Assembly (NCBI RefSeq): GCF_950295315.1
Contig: NC_080165.1
Span: 10,035,723-10,099,722, forward strand
Direction of reading: 5' to 3'
Length of the DNA: 64,000 bases
From: Erinaceus europaeus
Lineage: Eukaryota; Chordata; Mammalia; Eulipotyphla; Erinaceidae
In this document: in pieces, positions 1 through 10,830 of the stretch
How positions within the stretch are numbered: the stretch's first letter is position 1
Layout of the letters: every line of letters begins with the position of its first letter
Notes under the pieces: generated by a model
Seen by the model: the letters and a program-made list of their open reading frames with translations, nothing else
What the model was told of the DNA's origin: nothing
Database searches by the model: none
Program-made: the position numbers and the translations under genes

Positions 1-89
1 TCTCTCTCTCATCGTTCCTTCCTTCCTTCCTTCCTTCCTTCCTTCTTTCCTTCCTTTCTTCCTTCCTCTCTCCCTCCCTCCCTTATAAT
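1..89. repeat. CTTC-rich polypyrimidine microsatellite
   Basis: Nearly pure pyrimidine tract made mostly of CCTT units with CT and CCCT ends. It runs off the left edge of the window, so its full length is unknown. Confidence 0.9.
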
Positions 90-100
90 TTAATTCATAT

Positions 101-204
101 GATATAATTTGATTCATATGATAATTCTGCATTGTGACATTTGTGTGATGTGTGAACTAAACAGAATAACCATGAAGAGAAGTGCTTGGTGGGGGGACAT
201 CCAA
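101..204. repeat. Left arm of a ~104-bp inverted repeat
   Basis: The reverse complement of this arm matches 469-573 with only scattered substitutions. The core, from GTGACATTTGTGTGATG onward, is identical over tens of bases apart from a single difference. The two arms could form a hairpin with a loop of about 264 bases holding a CTTT tract and a SINE. I do not recognise the arm as a known transposon terminus. Confidence 0.85.
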
Positions 205-235
205 TTAACAAATGATGTGAAAACAAATGATTTCC

Positions 236-311
236 TCCCTCCCTCCCTTCCTTTCTTTCTCTCTTTCTTTATTCCTTCCTTTCTCTCTTTCTTTCTTTCT
301 ATTTTTATTTG
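236..311. repeat. CTTT/CCTT polypyrimidine tract
   Basis: Pyrimidine-rich tract adjoining the A-rich end of the antisense SINE at 312-466. It probably grew from the SINE tail (on the minus strand it is GAAA/GGAA-rich). Confidence 0.8.
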
Positions 312-466
312 ACAAGATGGAGAGAAATTGAAAGGGGATGTAATATGGAGAGTTAAAAAGAAAAACAGACACCTGCAAACCTGCTTCACTTCTCATGAAA
401 CATCGTTCTTGCATGTGGGGAGTGGGGGCTCGAACCCAGGTCCTTACACATGGCTATATGTGTGCT
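312..466 (-). mobile_element. tRNA-derived SINE, type A2, 5'-truncated
   Basis: On the minus strand this carries the B-box-like block GGTTCGAGCCCCCACTCCCC and the family body with CTGCAGGTG-like and CT-rich sequence. The tRNA-like first part is missing or degraded. It lies in the loop between the two inverted arms. Confidence 0.8.
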
Positions 467-468
467 TT

Positions 469-573
469 ATTGGATTTCCCTCCCCCAAGCATTTCTCTTC
501 ATGGTTATTCAGTTTAGTTCACACATCACACAAATGTCACAATGCAGAATTGTCATATGAATTAAATTGTATC
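469..573. repeat. Right arm of the inverted repeat
   Basis: Reverse-complement partner of 101-204. Similarity stops on the outer side near 573 and on the inner side near 469. Confidence 0.85.
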
Positions 574-1244
574 TACTTATTACGCATCCAATAAATAAGG
601 AAATTAAATGCTGCTTATGACTATGTTAATGGTATGAATCAGAGGCTGTGATTGAAATCAGTTAACTCATAGTCTTGAATTCGTGCTGCATTACCTACCC
701 AATTTCAATATTGTCTTTAAAGTTTATTTTAATATTATACAAGAAAGAAAGTAGTTAGAAGGAATATTGATATGTGGTATAACCATGGGTATCCTATAAT
801 TACGAGTGGAACATTTTTTATAGTATGTCATAAAAATGACACTAACTGATTTTCTCTATTTCTTTGTCTGTAACATAGTTCTGTCAGTCACTTGGATATA
901 TTCATAAAATGAAAATATTCTCTGTCATTATATGTTAATTGAAATGTGTATGGTAAAGAGTTAACTAATCTTTTTAAATGCTGTCTCAATTTTTAAAATC
1001 ACTGATGAATTTTATATTTTTATCTTTGTAAATCACTAAAATAATACCTAATTGGTTTTATGAAAGAAAATAAAAATAAAGAAGCCATTACAGGTGAGGC
1101 ACGCCATATGTGAGCTACTACTACAGCACTGTAGGACAGCATTTCAGTTGTGTTCATGACGTGTTGGCTCAGCCCCTGTTTTAGAGGACATATGGTATAT
1201 GATTGACATTATTTTTCAATGAAATTTGGAACTTTAATGTGAGA
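574..1244. other. AT-rich DNA, nothing recognised
   Basis: No long open frame, RNA gene or recognisable young repeat. An old, unrecognised repeat cannot be excluded around 1085-1190. Confidence 0.6.
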
Positions 1245-2545
1245 TTTCCTTAATTTATTTTTTATCTTTATTGGAGGGGGTTAAGGATTTGCAGAGAATA
1301 CAGTTGTTACATCGGTAATATTTCTCACTCTCAAAACATTCTCACCCCAGCCTAGGTCCTTCTCCACTATTACGCACCCAAACTTGAAAGCTCCCTCACG
1401 CTCCCTCACGCCCCCGCCCCCCAGCGTCCTTTACTTTGGTGCAATACACCAAACTCAGCCCATGTTACAATTTGTGTTTCCCCTTTATAAGCTTATTTTT
1501 TAACTTCTTTCTTTGTGTGGGATCACCCCTATTCATTTTTTCTCTTTCTGGCTTATCTCACTTAACATGATTACATCAAGTTTCATCCAAGATAAGGTGA
1601 AGAAGGTGAATTCATCATTCTTAGTAGTTAAGTAGTATTCCATTTTGTCTGTATACTACAACTTCTTCAGTCACTGATCTGTTGTTGGACGCCTAAGTTG
1701 TTTCCAATTTTTGGCTATTACATAGCAGCACAAAATGCTATGAACATAGGTATATAGAGATCGTTTGGGATGGCTGTGTTTGATTCCTTAGGATATATCT
1801 CCAGGAGAGGTACTGCAGAATCATATGGAAGGTCCACTTCTAGCCTTTTAAGAGTTCGCCAGACTGCTCCCCACAGGGTTCAAACCAACTTACATTCCCA
1901 CCAACAGTGCAGGAGAGTTAGTTCCCTTACCCCTTAAACTTCCCCAGCATTTGCTGTCATTATCATTTTGGATGTGTGATATTCTCACAGGGGTGAAGTG
2001 GTATCTCATTGTTGACTTTTTTTTTATTTCTTTGCTTTATTAGAGAAAGGATTTTTATTAGTGATTAAATTTTGATTTACAAAATTACATGTCAACAGAG
2101 GTATAATCCCCTACCTTTCCCAGCACCAGAGTTCTGAATTCCCAAACCCTCCATTACAGTCAAGCGTAGGTTCGCCCAAGGTTGTAGGCATGGCTTAGCC
2201 ATCATCTCTACAGTTACGTCTATATTAGTACATGATTGCCCCCTATTTCTTCCAGGTCCAGTCTTCTCTCCCCCTCCAAGCCACACATAACTCTATTCTT
2301 TCAAATATCTCTCTCCTTTTCCTCCTCTCTCTCCGGGAGCTGGAGTTCAGAGTCCTTTTATCTTCTTCCTGCTATAACTTCTCCCCCACTGGGAATAAGG
2401 ATTTTTATTTGCATTTCTCTCACAATCAATGACTTGGAGCATTTTTCTATGTCTTTTGGCCCACTGGATCTCTTCTTTGGTGAATATTATGTTCTTATCC
2501 TCTCCCTCCCTTAATTTAATCAATTGTGCGGTTGACATTCTCTCC
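1245..2545 (-). mobile_element. LINE-1 3' end (ORF2 C-terminus plus short 3'UTR), interrupted
   Basis: Antisense L1. From left to right it shows the 3'UTR complement (TCCTTTACTTTGGTGCAATA block), the end of ORF2, then the region encoding the conserved C-terminal part. The reading frame is broken by many substitutions. L1 sequence resumes after an inserted element, at about 2410 (TTGCATTTCTCTCACAATCA). 5'-truncated. Confidence 0.85.
2060..2396 (-). mobile_element. L1-B-like 3'UTR piece inserted in L1
   Basis: Antisense copy starting TAGTGATTAAATTTTGATTTAC with the CACCAGAGTTCTG block typical of the L1-B family. The 13-base AAGGATTTTTATT lies on both sides (2047-2059 and 2397-2409), consistent with a target-site duplication inside the older L1. 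Confidence 0.75.
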
Positions 2546-2788
2546 CAATTTGACTTTTTAAACTAAAAGAATTGCTGTCTAGAATGTTAGTATTCAGAGT
2601 CATTAAAGGTTAATGGCACTTTGTGAAGTCACAAAGCAACTTTTAATAAATATGATCCTTCCAGAGATTCTGACTAAAATTGAATAATAAGAAGCTTTCT
2701 TCAACATTATCAACTGAGTAGAGTGCAATGCTGACAAAGTCATTTAAAATATTAGTTCATCAACACCTAGAGTCTAATTTATTTTTCT
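2546..2788. other. Unclassified AT-rich spacer
   Basis: Short non-repetitive stretch between the L1 piece and the next L1-B copy. No feature seen. Confidence 0.5.
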
Positions 2789-3400
2789 TTTTTAAACTTT
2801 TTTATTTATAAAATGGAAACAATAACAAGAACATAGGATAAGAGGGGTACAAGCCCCACCACCAGAACTCTGTATCCCATCCCCTCACTTGATAGCTTTC
2901 CTATTCTTTATCCCTCTGGGAGCATGGACCTAGGGTCATTATGGGATGCAGAAAGTGGAAGGTCTGGCTTCTGTATTTGCTTCCTCACTGAATATGGATG
3001 TTGGCAGGTCAATCCATACTCCCAGTTTGTCTCTCTCTTTCCATAGTGGGGCAGGGCTCTGGGAAAACGGGACCCCAAGACACATTTGTGGGTCATCTGC
3101 CCAGAGGAGTCTGGTTGGCATCCTGGTAGCATCTAGAACCTGGTGGCTGAAAAAGAGTTAATATATAAAGCCAAACAAATTTTTGACTAATCATGAACCT
3201 AAAGGCTGGAATAGTTCATATGAAGAGTTGGGGGGGGTCTCTGTTCTTAGTTATATTCCAAAAAGTTGCAGTGTCTTACTATGTAACTGGAATTACTATT
3301 TTAGCTAGTAAATCAAGGTTAATATATAATACCTTCATTGGATCTTTAAGGACTAAGCTAGATATGGCTAGTGAATAGTGAAGTTTAGTATTTCAAGTTG
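2789..3400 (-). mobile_element. L1-B 3'UTR fragment, antisense
   Basis: Starts with the T-rich complement of the A tail, then the family blocks GATAAGAGGGGTAC, CACCACCAGAACTC, GGGAGCATGGACC and CTGGAACCTGGTGGCTG-like sequence. It corresponds to the first part of the long 28,440-30,770 copy. 5'-truncated. Confidence 0.85.
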
Positions 3401-3414
3401 AAGATAAAGAAGGT

Positions 3415-4530
3415 AGATGAAAGAAAGAAAAGCACAGACCGTAGGATAAGAGGGGTACAATTCCACACAGTCCCCACCACCAGTGTTCCATATCCCATCC
3501 TCTCCATTGAGAACTTTCCTGTTCTTTATTCCTCTGGAAATGTGGACCCAGGAGCATTATGGGGTGTAGAAGGTGAAAGGTCTAGCATCTGTGATTGCTT
3601 CTTTGCTGAACATGGCTGTTGGCAGGTTGATCCATACCCCCAGCCTATTTCTATCTTTCCCTAGTAGGACAGGGCTCTGGGGAGGTGGGGCTCCAGGGTA
3701 AATCAGTAAGGTCATTCTTCCAATGAAGTCAGGTTGGTGTTATAATAGGATCTGCAACTTAGTGGCTGAAAAAATCATTAAGCTATAAAGCAGCAACTCA
3801 GTATGTGCAGCAAGCAAGTAGAAAGACCTAATAAAGACACCATAACGTGTTTAATCAAATAGTTTCTACTTAGACCTAACACACTCCTCACGTACTTCCT
3901 GTTTCACTTCCCTCAATCATTCCAGGGCTAATGTTGTCAGACAAGGTAAGGAATACAAAAGCTGGATAAGAGAGCAAGAGACTGACATACTTTAATCATG
4001 GCTCTTTTGGCTACTAGCTGGCCACCCTGTAGTTCTGGGTCCTAGTCAGGAATTCCTGGGATTCCCATTGTAGTCATGACTGGCCTAGACCTTTTTCAGA
4101 TATCTCTCTCTTCTGTCACTGGTCATCTCCATCAGGAACAGTGTAGTGGATCCCCTTAGAGGTCTCTACAGGACCTTGGCCATAATGTGGGTCAACATTG
4201 GTGGGGACTACCCCATTCTCCAAAGAGAGTTTGAGTCAGCATACTCTGCCACTTAAGGAAGATGGGTCCTACAATAAGTGCAGTCTAGAATATTCCTAGA
4301 TATGACCACAGAATATGAGCTCAAACCTTCAGTGATGATGAGGTCACACAGGCTCCTGTGATGAATATGGGTCCCAGATCAAATTGATGGGGTGTAAAGT
4401 TACCAATATTTATATACTTTCCCCATATTTGGGAGCTACTCTCTTCTCTGATCCAGCTTTCTAGTTCTTTTTCCAACTCTGACACCGTTTCTTCAGACAG
4501 TGCCTTTGGCCCACTTGCATGTTAGCTGTC
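3415..4530. mobile_element. L1-B fragment with internal inversion (twin-priming structure)
   Basis: 3415-3775 is antisense and matches the extreme 3' end of the family (the 28,480-28,800 part of the long copy). From about 3785 the sequence is in the opposite, sense, orientation and matches the reverse complement of about 29,700 down to 29,030. The order of the two parts and the deletion between them fit an L1 5' inversion made by twin priming. Confidence 0.8.
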
Positions 4531-5107
4531 AGACTCAGGCAAAAATTATATAAATGAATTTTAAGCAATAAGGAGAGATTGGAGATGTATGTTTCCCTTT
4601 ACCAGTTTGATTTCTTATGGGTAAACAGGGAGAGAGTATTACTATATGTGCCTGTGTGTTTGTACTGTTCTGAGTTTTAATAAGGAGTGTTTCAGAAAGG
4701 CTAAGAAATGTGAAGGCTGGGGATCTGGATCTCAAGAACTAAGCAACATACAGTTCTCATTTTTCTGGTCAATCACTGGATCCTTTGTCATTCAGAAGAG
4801 CAAAATAACTTCTTGGCAAATAGCTCTTTGCCTAAAAGAGTCATTTGTGTGCCCTCCAAAGCTTTTTCATTGCTTTTATTTAGATATTTATTTTTATCAC
4901 AACTTCTTTTGGGATGGTGATACTTTCTGACCTGTTTCAAGTTTCTTTTCTTCCAAAGTATCTCACATTTCAAGCAGTGAAAGTGACAAATTCATGGCGA
5001 CAGGTTTCTAATTTTTTTTCATTCTTGTTTTATAGCTACAATATCCCATCATCACATATTACTACATCTATTCAAGAGATTACACATACATATATGAGTC
5101 TTAGGTA
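4531..5107. other. Unclassified stretch
   Basis: No coding potential beyond chance, and no recognisable SINE, L1 or LTR sequence. Confidence 0.5.
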
Positions 5108-5760
5108 TTTTTTTATTTTTTATTTATAAAAGGAAACACTGACAAAAACCATGGGATAAGAGGGGTACAACTCCACACAATTCCCACCACCAGATCTCCG
5201 TATCCCATCTCATCCCCCTGATAGCTTTCCTATTCTTTATCCCTCTGGGATTATGGACCCACGGTCATTCTGGAGTGCAGAAAATGGAAGGTCCGGCTTC
5301 TTTAATTGCTTATCCACTGAACATGAGCGTTGACAGGTCATTGATACATACTCCCAGCCTGTCTCTCTCTTTCCCTAGTGGGGTGGGGCTCTGGGGAAGC
5401 AGGTCTCCAGTCCATATTTGTGGGGTCGTCTGCCCAGGGAAGTCAGGTTGGCATCATGTTAACATCTGGAACCTGGTGGCTGAAAAAAGAGTTAACATAT
5501 AGAGTCAAAAAAGTTGTTGACTAATCATGAACCTAAAGGCTGGAATAGTTCATATGAAGAGCTGGGGGGTCTCCATTTTGTAGATAGTAGTCCTATTTTA
5601 GTTATATTCCAAAGAGCCCATGACTATACTAGTTTTTTTTTTTTTTTCCTGAGCCTGACATCTGCTATGCAGGTGGATCTAAGTTTTTGTCTGGGGAGAT
5701 GATGTCATGGCTGGAAATGGCAATGCCATGTAGCATGAGACTGAAGTAGGCTTCGTCATC
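5108..5760 (-). mobile_element. L1-B 3'UTR fragment, antisense
   Basis: Begins TTTTTTATTTTTTATTTATA, the complement of the A-rich tail, followed by the AGAGGGGTACAACTCCACAC block and the rest of the family order up to the GATGATGTCATGGCTGG block. 5'-truncated. Confidence 0.85.
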
Positions 5761-6195
5761 TAGGTCTGTGTGTTTATACTTTTACCTCTTGGATATTCAA
5801 CACACATCAAAATTACACATGGACACATTTTTTTAGAATAGATCACTGTATTCACACATGATACAATTTACAGTTGTAGAATATCATGCCATGCAAGACA
5901 TGACTATGTTAACATGAAAGATGACTGATGATAAGTGACAGCAGCAGATATACTGATCTTCTGTCTCTGAAGCTCTACCATCTTACACATGCTAAAACGT
6001 GTAAAATGATGGTGAATGATAATTGCATTCATGTTGGTAAAATAAATACTAACACTGGATTTTGATGGTCATTTCAAGAATTTAAATATCAATGAAAAGA
6101 TAACCTGGACCCTATTTTTGAAGCATATAATAATTTCACATCAGTGCTTTATTTATTTTTTTCCTATTGGCATTGTTGTGGCATCACCATTTCAG
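5761..6195. other. Unclassified AT-rich stretch
   Basis: No recognised gene or repeat. Confidence 0.5.
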
Positions 6196-6362
6196 GCTGA
6201 CTTTTTTTCAGATAGAGACAGAGAGGTAGTGGGAGAGAGCGAGAAACACCACAGGACCAAAAGTTCCACCATTGCAGAGAGAGAGAGACAGAGAGAGATA
6301 GTTGTGAGGTGGGGCACTTATACCTGAGTTGCGTGCATAATAAAGCAGATACCTTCCCACAT
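6196..6362 (-). mobile_element. Old tRNA-derived SINE, A2-like
   Basis: Antisense copy with the CAGATAGAGACAGAGAGG and GAGAAACACCACAG blocks followed by a degraded tRNA-like part. Well diverged from the other A2 copies. Confidence 0.65.
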
Positions 6363-7035
6363 GAAATATCTTGCTGGTCTCTACTCTTCTGTTTCCTAAA
6401 ATAATGTGTGTGGAATTGTGAGACTGAAATATTTGACTAGTTTTGTGCCATGCAAATATTTGGCTTAAATATAATATTAAGATGCATTTCATGGAATATA
6501 AATGAATTCTGCTAGACTGAATTAGAACCATGACATATTTATAAATCATAAATGTCTTTGTAGAAGGGAGAATAATAGTCTTATTACTCTGGAGATTAAG
6601 GACAAAGACTAACATATTAATTTTATATATATTTTTTTGGTATCAGTTTGGGGGCGTTGTTATTTTCCCAGAAGAACTATTAATGTTCCATATGTTGCTT
6701 GTAAAATAAGATTTTGTTTTTGTTATTACAGCTAACACAATTTAGAAAGCTTATAGCAGCAAATATCTGGACTATAAAACAAGATTTTGATGACATTAAA
6801 TTTCTCATGAAGTTGAAATCCTTGAGTATGCCTTAGCAGTCCATTTTTTTAAATTCACAAATATTCTTTCAACTATTATATAAATAAGAAGCATTCTTAA
6901 ATGTTTCACCTTTTCCTCCCAAAGATTAAATTATGTATAATATGTCTAAAATATATGCAAAAACTGTGTTCAAATGTGGGTAATTAAGTGACTTTTTTTT
7001 TTAAAGATAGACACAGAGAATACAGAAATGGGGGA
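6363..7035. other. AT-rich DNA, nothing recognised
   Basis: No supported feature. Open frames are short and have no recognisable family. Confidence 0.5.
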
Positions 7036-7180
7036 AGGGGCCAGGCAGTGGCACACTGGGTTAAGTGCACATAGTTCGAAACACAAGGAACCACAGAAGC
7101 TTCCTGGTTCTAGCCTGACTCCCCACCTGCTAGGGTGCAAGGGTGTTGCTTCATAAGCAGTGAAGCAGGAATCTTCATGC
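7036..7180 (+). mobile_element. SINE, A-type, partial
   Basis: Starts GGGGCCAGGCAGTGGCACAC, with a tRNA-like A box, and runs to the GTGAAGCAGG block. The 3' part is missing where L1 sequence begins. Confidence 0.75.
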
Positions 7181-7545
7181 ATCATCCGGGATGGAACATG
7201 ATGACATCATGTTAAGTGAGACAAGTCAATAAGAGAAGGGCAAAAACTAAATGGCCTCACTTACAGGTAGAGCTGAATAAATAGGGACTGGGGGGTGGGG
7301 GCGAAACATAGGCTGGCCATAGTGTATTGCACTAAAGTAAAGGACTCCGAGGAAGGAGGGGTCGGGGAGGGGGCCGAACAGAAACTGGGGGTCTTGGTGA
7401 ATGATGATGTCAAAGGACTTAGGTTGTGGACCAGAGTGTCCTGCAGAGAAATTTCACAGGGAGATGAGAAATTGTGCCCATGTGTCAGTGACTGCACTGT
7501 GAACCATCCTCCCCGCTCATTAAAAAAAAAAAAAAATGTTTAAAA
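7181..7545 (+). mobile_element. LINE-1 3' end with poly(A)
   Basis: Sense L1: ORF2 tail block (ATGTTAAGTGAGACAAGTCA), 3'UTR with the AGTGTATTGCAC...AAAGTAAAGGACTC block, then an A run at 7521-7533. Strongly 5'-truncated. Confidence 0.8.
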
Positions 7546-7624
7546 AGAAACACCTTGTTGTTGCCTAAAAACAATTTTGTAAGACTTCACCAATAACTTC
7601 TGTAAGTTTCCTGTCTCTCTATAT

Positions 7625-8455
7625 ATTTTTTTTAATTTGAGGTAACATTGGTTTACAAGACTATTATTTTAATGTGATTTTTACACTTAGTTAAAGGGTA
7701 TATCATCATGCTAAAACACCACTAAGAGGCCATATCCCTCTACCACCATCCACTGGATCCCTTACACCTTACTGACCCTCCTTCCTTTGCTTTAATAAGA
7801 TCCTTTCTGTAGTTCGAGTTCAAGGGTTTGATTCCATTTGTTTGTTTGTTTATATCACATGTGTGAGTGATATCATGGAATAATTTTATTTCTTCTTTGG
7901 ACTTAGGTTGTGTAGTATGATGCCCTTCAGTTTCACGGATGCTGTGAAAACAGCTAAGGTTTTACCGTTGCTGTTCTCTGAATAGTACTCCATGACATAT
8001 GTATACTGAAACTTCTTTTCCACTCATGTTTCATTGGACACCGGAGTTAATTCCATATCTTGGCTACTGGAAATTGCACAGCAATGGCTGTAAGATTGCG
8101 AGTGTCTTTTTGGATCAATATGTCTGTGTGCTTAAGATATATGCCTGGGAGTGAAAGCATTTGGTCATATAATAGATATATGTTGACTAATTTGAGATAA
8201 TTCCATACTGGTTTCCATAGGGGGTGGATCAATTTACATCACCACTAATAATGCACCAAAATCTTTTTGATTACATTCTCACTAGGTTTTTGTTGATTTG
8301 TTTTGATATAGACAATTCACATAGGTCTGAGGTGGGATCTCATTATCATCTTGATTATAATTTCCATGATGATGAACAAGTTTTCGTATGTTTGCTGTCC
8401 ATCTGCATGTCTTCTTTGGCAATATGTCTGTTCACCTCTTTCACATTTTGTTAAT
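7625..8455 (-). mobile_element. Older LINE-1 fragment, antisense
   Basis: Diverged L1 3'UTR and ORF2 C-terminal complement, including ACTCCATGACATATGTATAC and GTTTCATTGGACACC blocks. L1 sequence of the same orientation resumes near 15,186, so the intervening 6.7 kb is probably later insertions. Confidence 0.75.
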
Positions 8456-9600
8456 TTTTTAATGTATTTATTTATAAGATGGAAACATTGACAAGATAAT
8501 AGTATAAGAGGGGTACAATTCCCAACACCAGAGCTCCATATCACATCCCCTCCCCTGATAGCTTTTCTATTCTTTAATACTCTGGGAGTATGAACCCAAG
8601 GTCATTATGGGATGCAGAAAGTGGAAGGTCTGGCTTCTGTAACTGTTTCCCATCTGAACATGGATGTTGACAGGTTGATCCATACTCCCAGCCTGTCTTT
8701 CTCTTCTCCTAGTGGGGCAAGGTTCTGAGGAAGCGGAGTTCCAGGACATATTGGTGGGGTCATCTGTCTAGGAAAGTCCAGTTGGCATCATGGTGGCATC
8801 TGGAACCTGGTGGCTGGAAAAGAGTTAACATATAAAGCCAGATAAATTGTTGACTATCCATGAACATAAAGGCTGGAATATTGCAGATGAAGATTTGGGG
8901 TCTCCATTTTGGAAATAGCTAGTAGGTCTATTTTAGGTATATAACAAAGGGCCCATGACCGTATTAGTTTTTGCCTGCATCTGACATCTGATATGCAGGT
9001 GGGCCCAGGTTATTGTCTAGGGAAATGATGTCATGCCTGGAAAAGGGGCTAGAAAGCTGGATCAGGGAAGAGAGTAGCTCCCAAATATGGGGAAAATGTG
9101 TAAATATTGTTAACTCTAAACCCCATCAATTTGATCTGGGGTCCACACTCAGCATTGGAGCCTATATGACCTCTGCATCCCTGTAGGTCCACACTTGCAT
9201 TCTATGGTTATCAGTAGGAACATTCTGAGTTGCACCAATTTCAGAGTCAACACAGCTGCCAAATGATTTGATTATAGCAATAACTATCTATTGCCTTCTT
9301 AAACCCTTAGACAGCAGGAACCTTCCGCTTCCTTTTTAAAGCCCAAATTTCCCCTAGTCCTGTAACCTCTAGGTTAGGGCTCACTTTCCAACGTGCTTCT
9401 CTCAAGTCATACCATCTGATACTGCATCTGCTGATCCCACCCTATTCGATGGAATGAGTACCACCTCAGCATGCCTCACTTCGGAACATGTCCAGAGATG
9501 TCAGGCGTGGAATCTCAACCCTTCAGCAACATTATTCGGGTGAGACCCTTCCTCTCTCACAGGACTCCTTAAGTCCATTTCCAGTGGTCCACTTCCTAAA
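8456..9600. mobile_element. L1-B fragment with internal inversion
   Basis: 8456-9250 is antisense and matches the family from its tail to the CACCAATTTCAGAGTC region. From about 9258 the orientation flips: 9260-9600 matches the reverse complement of about 30,350 down to 29,815 of the long copy (CAGCAGGAACC, GAGTACCACCTCAGCATGC blocks). This is a second twin-priming-like structure in the window. Confidence 0.75.
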
Positions 9601-9614
9601 TCGTGCAGTCACAT

Positions 9615-10060
9615 CAGCCATGTTGTCCCCTCAGGCTACTGCTAGTTCCCGCGAGAGTTGGGACATTCTCGGAGTGCCTGTTTCGCCATGTTGTGCCCTC
9701 ATGACATTGTCTATTTCCTCGCGATATTTGGAGTACTTTGGTCACTCCTCCCCCTCCCATTCTCATGAGAGTTTTTATCCTATCCTGGAGTGCTATGGTT
9801 ACTCCTCCCCCTTCCCATTCTCATGAAAGCTGCTCCTATAAAAGCCCTTCTTCTTCTGCAACTCGCTCTCTTGCCAGCGCTTCACTTCTGTGTTCAGACG
9901 CAGGAAAGGTTACTGCGTGAGGCAGCCATTTTCGCAACCTCCACGTGGCCCAACCTGCTTCTCTAGCACCTAACTCTGAGGTGCCAGCACAAATAAAGAT
10001 TTGTGTTCCCTCTTCGCTCCGGACCTCCTCTCTCTCTACTCTGCAGCCCACACAATGACA
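9615..10060 (+). repeat. 5' LTR
   Basis: Contains a TATA box (TATAAAAG, 9838-9845), a polyadenylation signal AATAAA (9991-9996) followed by a TTTGTGTTCCCTC downstream element, and ends ...ACACAATGACA two bases before the primer binding site. U3 holds an approximate internal duplication (TCCCATTCTCATGA twice, near 9757 and 9813). The start (a TG near 9620) is uncertain. Confidence 0.8.
9838..9845 (+). promoter_or_regulatory. TATA box of the 5' LTR
   Basis: TATAAAAG about 150 bases before the AATAAA signal, the normal U3-R spacing for an LTR promoter. The 3' LTR piece lacks it. Confidence 0.75.
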
Positions 10061-10062
10061 TC

Positions 10063-10080
10063 TGGCACCCGACGTGTCCT
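10063..10080 (+). promoter_or_regulatory. Retroviral primer binding site, tRNA-Lys-like
   Basis: TGGCACCCGACGTG closely resembles the TGGCGCCC(A/G)ACGTG start of sites that pair with tRNA-Lys(1,2), used by type D betaretroviruses. It starts two bases after the LTR end, as expected. The last four bases fit poorly. Confidence 0.75.
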
Positions 10081-10121
10081 GCACTCACACCTGGCCTGAG
10101 GTCCAAAAAAGCCGCCCAGAC

Positions 10122-10132
10122 ACAGGTAAGTG
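10122..10132 (+). promoter_or_regulatory. Candidate major splice donor of the provirus
   Basis: ACAG|GTAAGTG lies in the leader between the primer binding site and the first gag ATG, the usual place for the donor used to make env mRNA. It is a near-perfect donor consensus. Use is inferred. Confidence 0.55.
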
Positions 10133-10170
10133 GCAGCCACCTGACTCTACGGCCCCGCGTTTCCCCCACC

Positions 10171-10830
10171 ATGGGGTTTTTTCCCTTTTATGAGGAGGTG
10201 TCCCAGACATTATATCCTTCTCTCCTGGGACAGGATCTCAATCTCAGAGATGCTTTAATTTTCGCTACACCATGGGTTTTCATAATTACATTTGCTACTT
10301 ACAAGATATATACAAGGTGTTCTGCTGAAAGGTTTAAGTGACCTTGAGGCTGAGATACAAGAGTTAAGAGATATGTGCTTACAACCTAAACGCCCTAAGC
10401 GATTTGCAGTCATCACCCAAGATATGTGCTTACGACTTAAATGCCCTAAGCGATTTGCAGTCAGCACCCAAACTTCTGTCCCTGCAGACACGTATTCGGT
10501 TCCTTCTGCGGCTTCCATGAACCCTTCACCTGCTGTCCCTGCAGACACATGTTCAGCTCCTTCTGCAGACACGTGTTCGGTTCCTTCTGCAGCTTCCATA
10601 ACCCCTTCCCCCGCTGATACCTTGTCACTAAGAGACCTTGTGGCTGAGATACAGGAGTTAAAGGATATGTTTTCAGCGTTTAGAGACCTTAAACCTTTTG
10701 CAGTCTGCCCCAAGAGCTCTGTCCCCGTAGATACGTGCTCAGTTTCCCCTGCGGCCACTACGGCAGCTTCTACTTCTGTAACTCTTTCCCCCGCGTCATC
10801 AGACCAAGTCCACACCTTCCTGGTAAATGT
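10171..10830 (+). pseudogene. ERV gag remnant with internal repeats
   Basis: A gag-position frame opens at 10,171 with a strong Kozak context (CCACCATGG) and codes for a 56-residue product with a hydrophobic stretch, stopping at 10,341. A second frame, overlapping from 10,292, continues with a coiled-coil-like motif (LEAEIQELRDM) near 10,340 that recurs (LVAEIQELKDM) near 10,635. Between them are two exact-length 51-base tandem units (10,370-10,420 and 10,421-10,471) and a Pro/Ser/Ala/Thr-rich run with repeated VPADT-like units. No capsid major homology region or zinc knuckles were found, so most of gag is missing. Assignment to gag rests on position. Confidence 0.6.

Noticed and set aside
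4646..4930. 94-codon plus-strand frame as a host exon
   Set aside because: Low-complexity start, no conserved domain, no convincing splice sites. Chance-length frame in AT-rich DNA.
6208..6615. 135-codon minus-strand open frame
   Set aside because: Runs over a SINE relic into AT-rich DNA. No domain, no exon-like boundaries.
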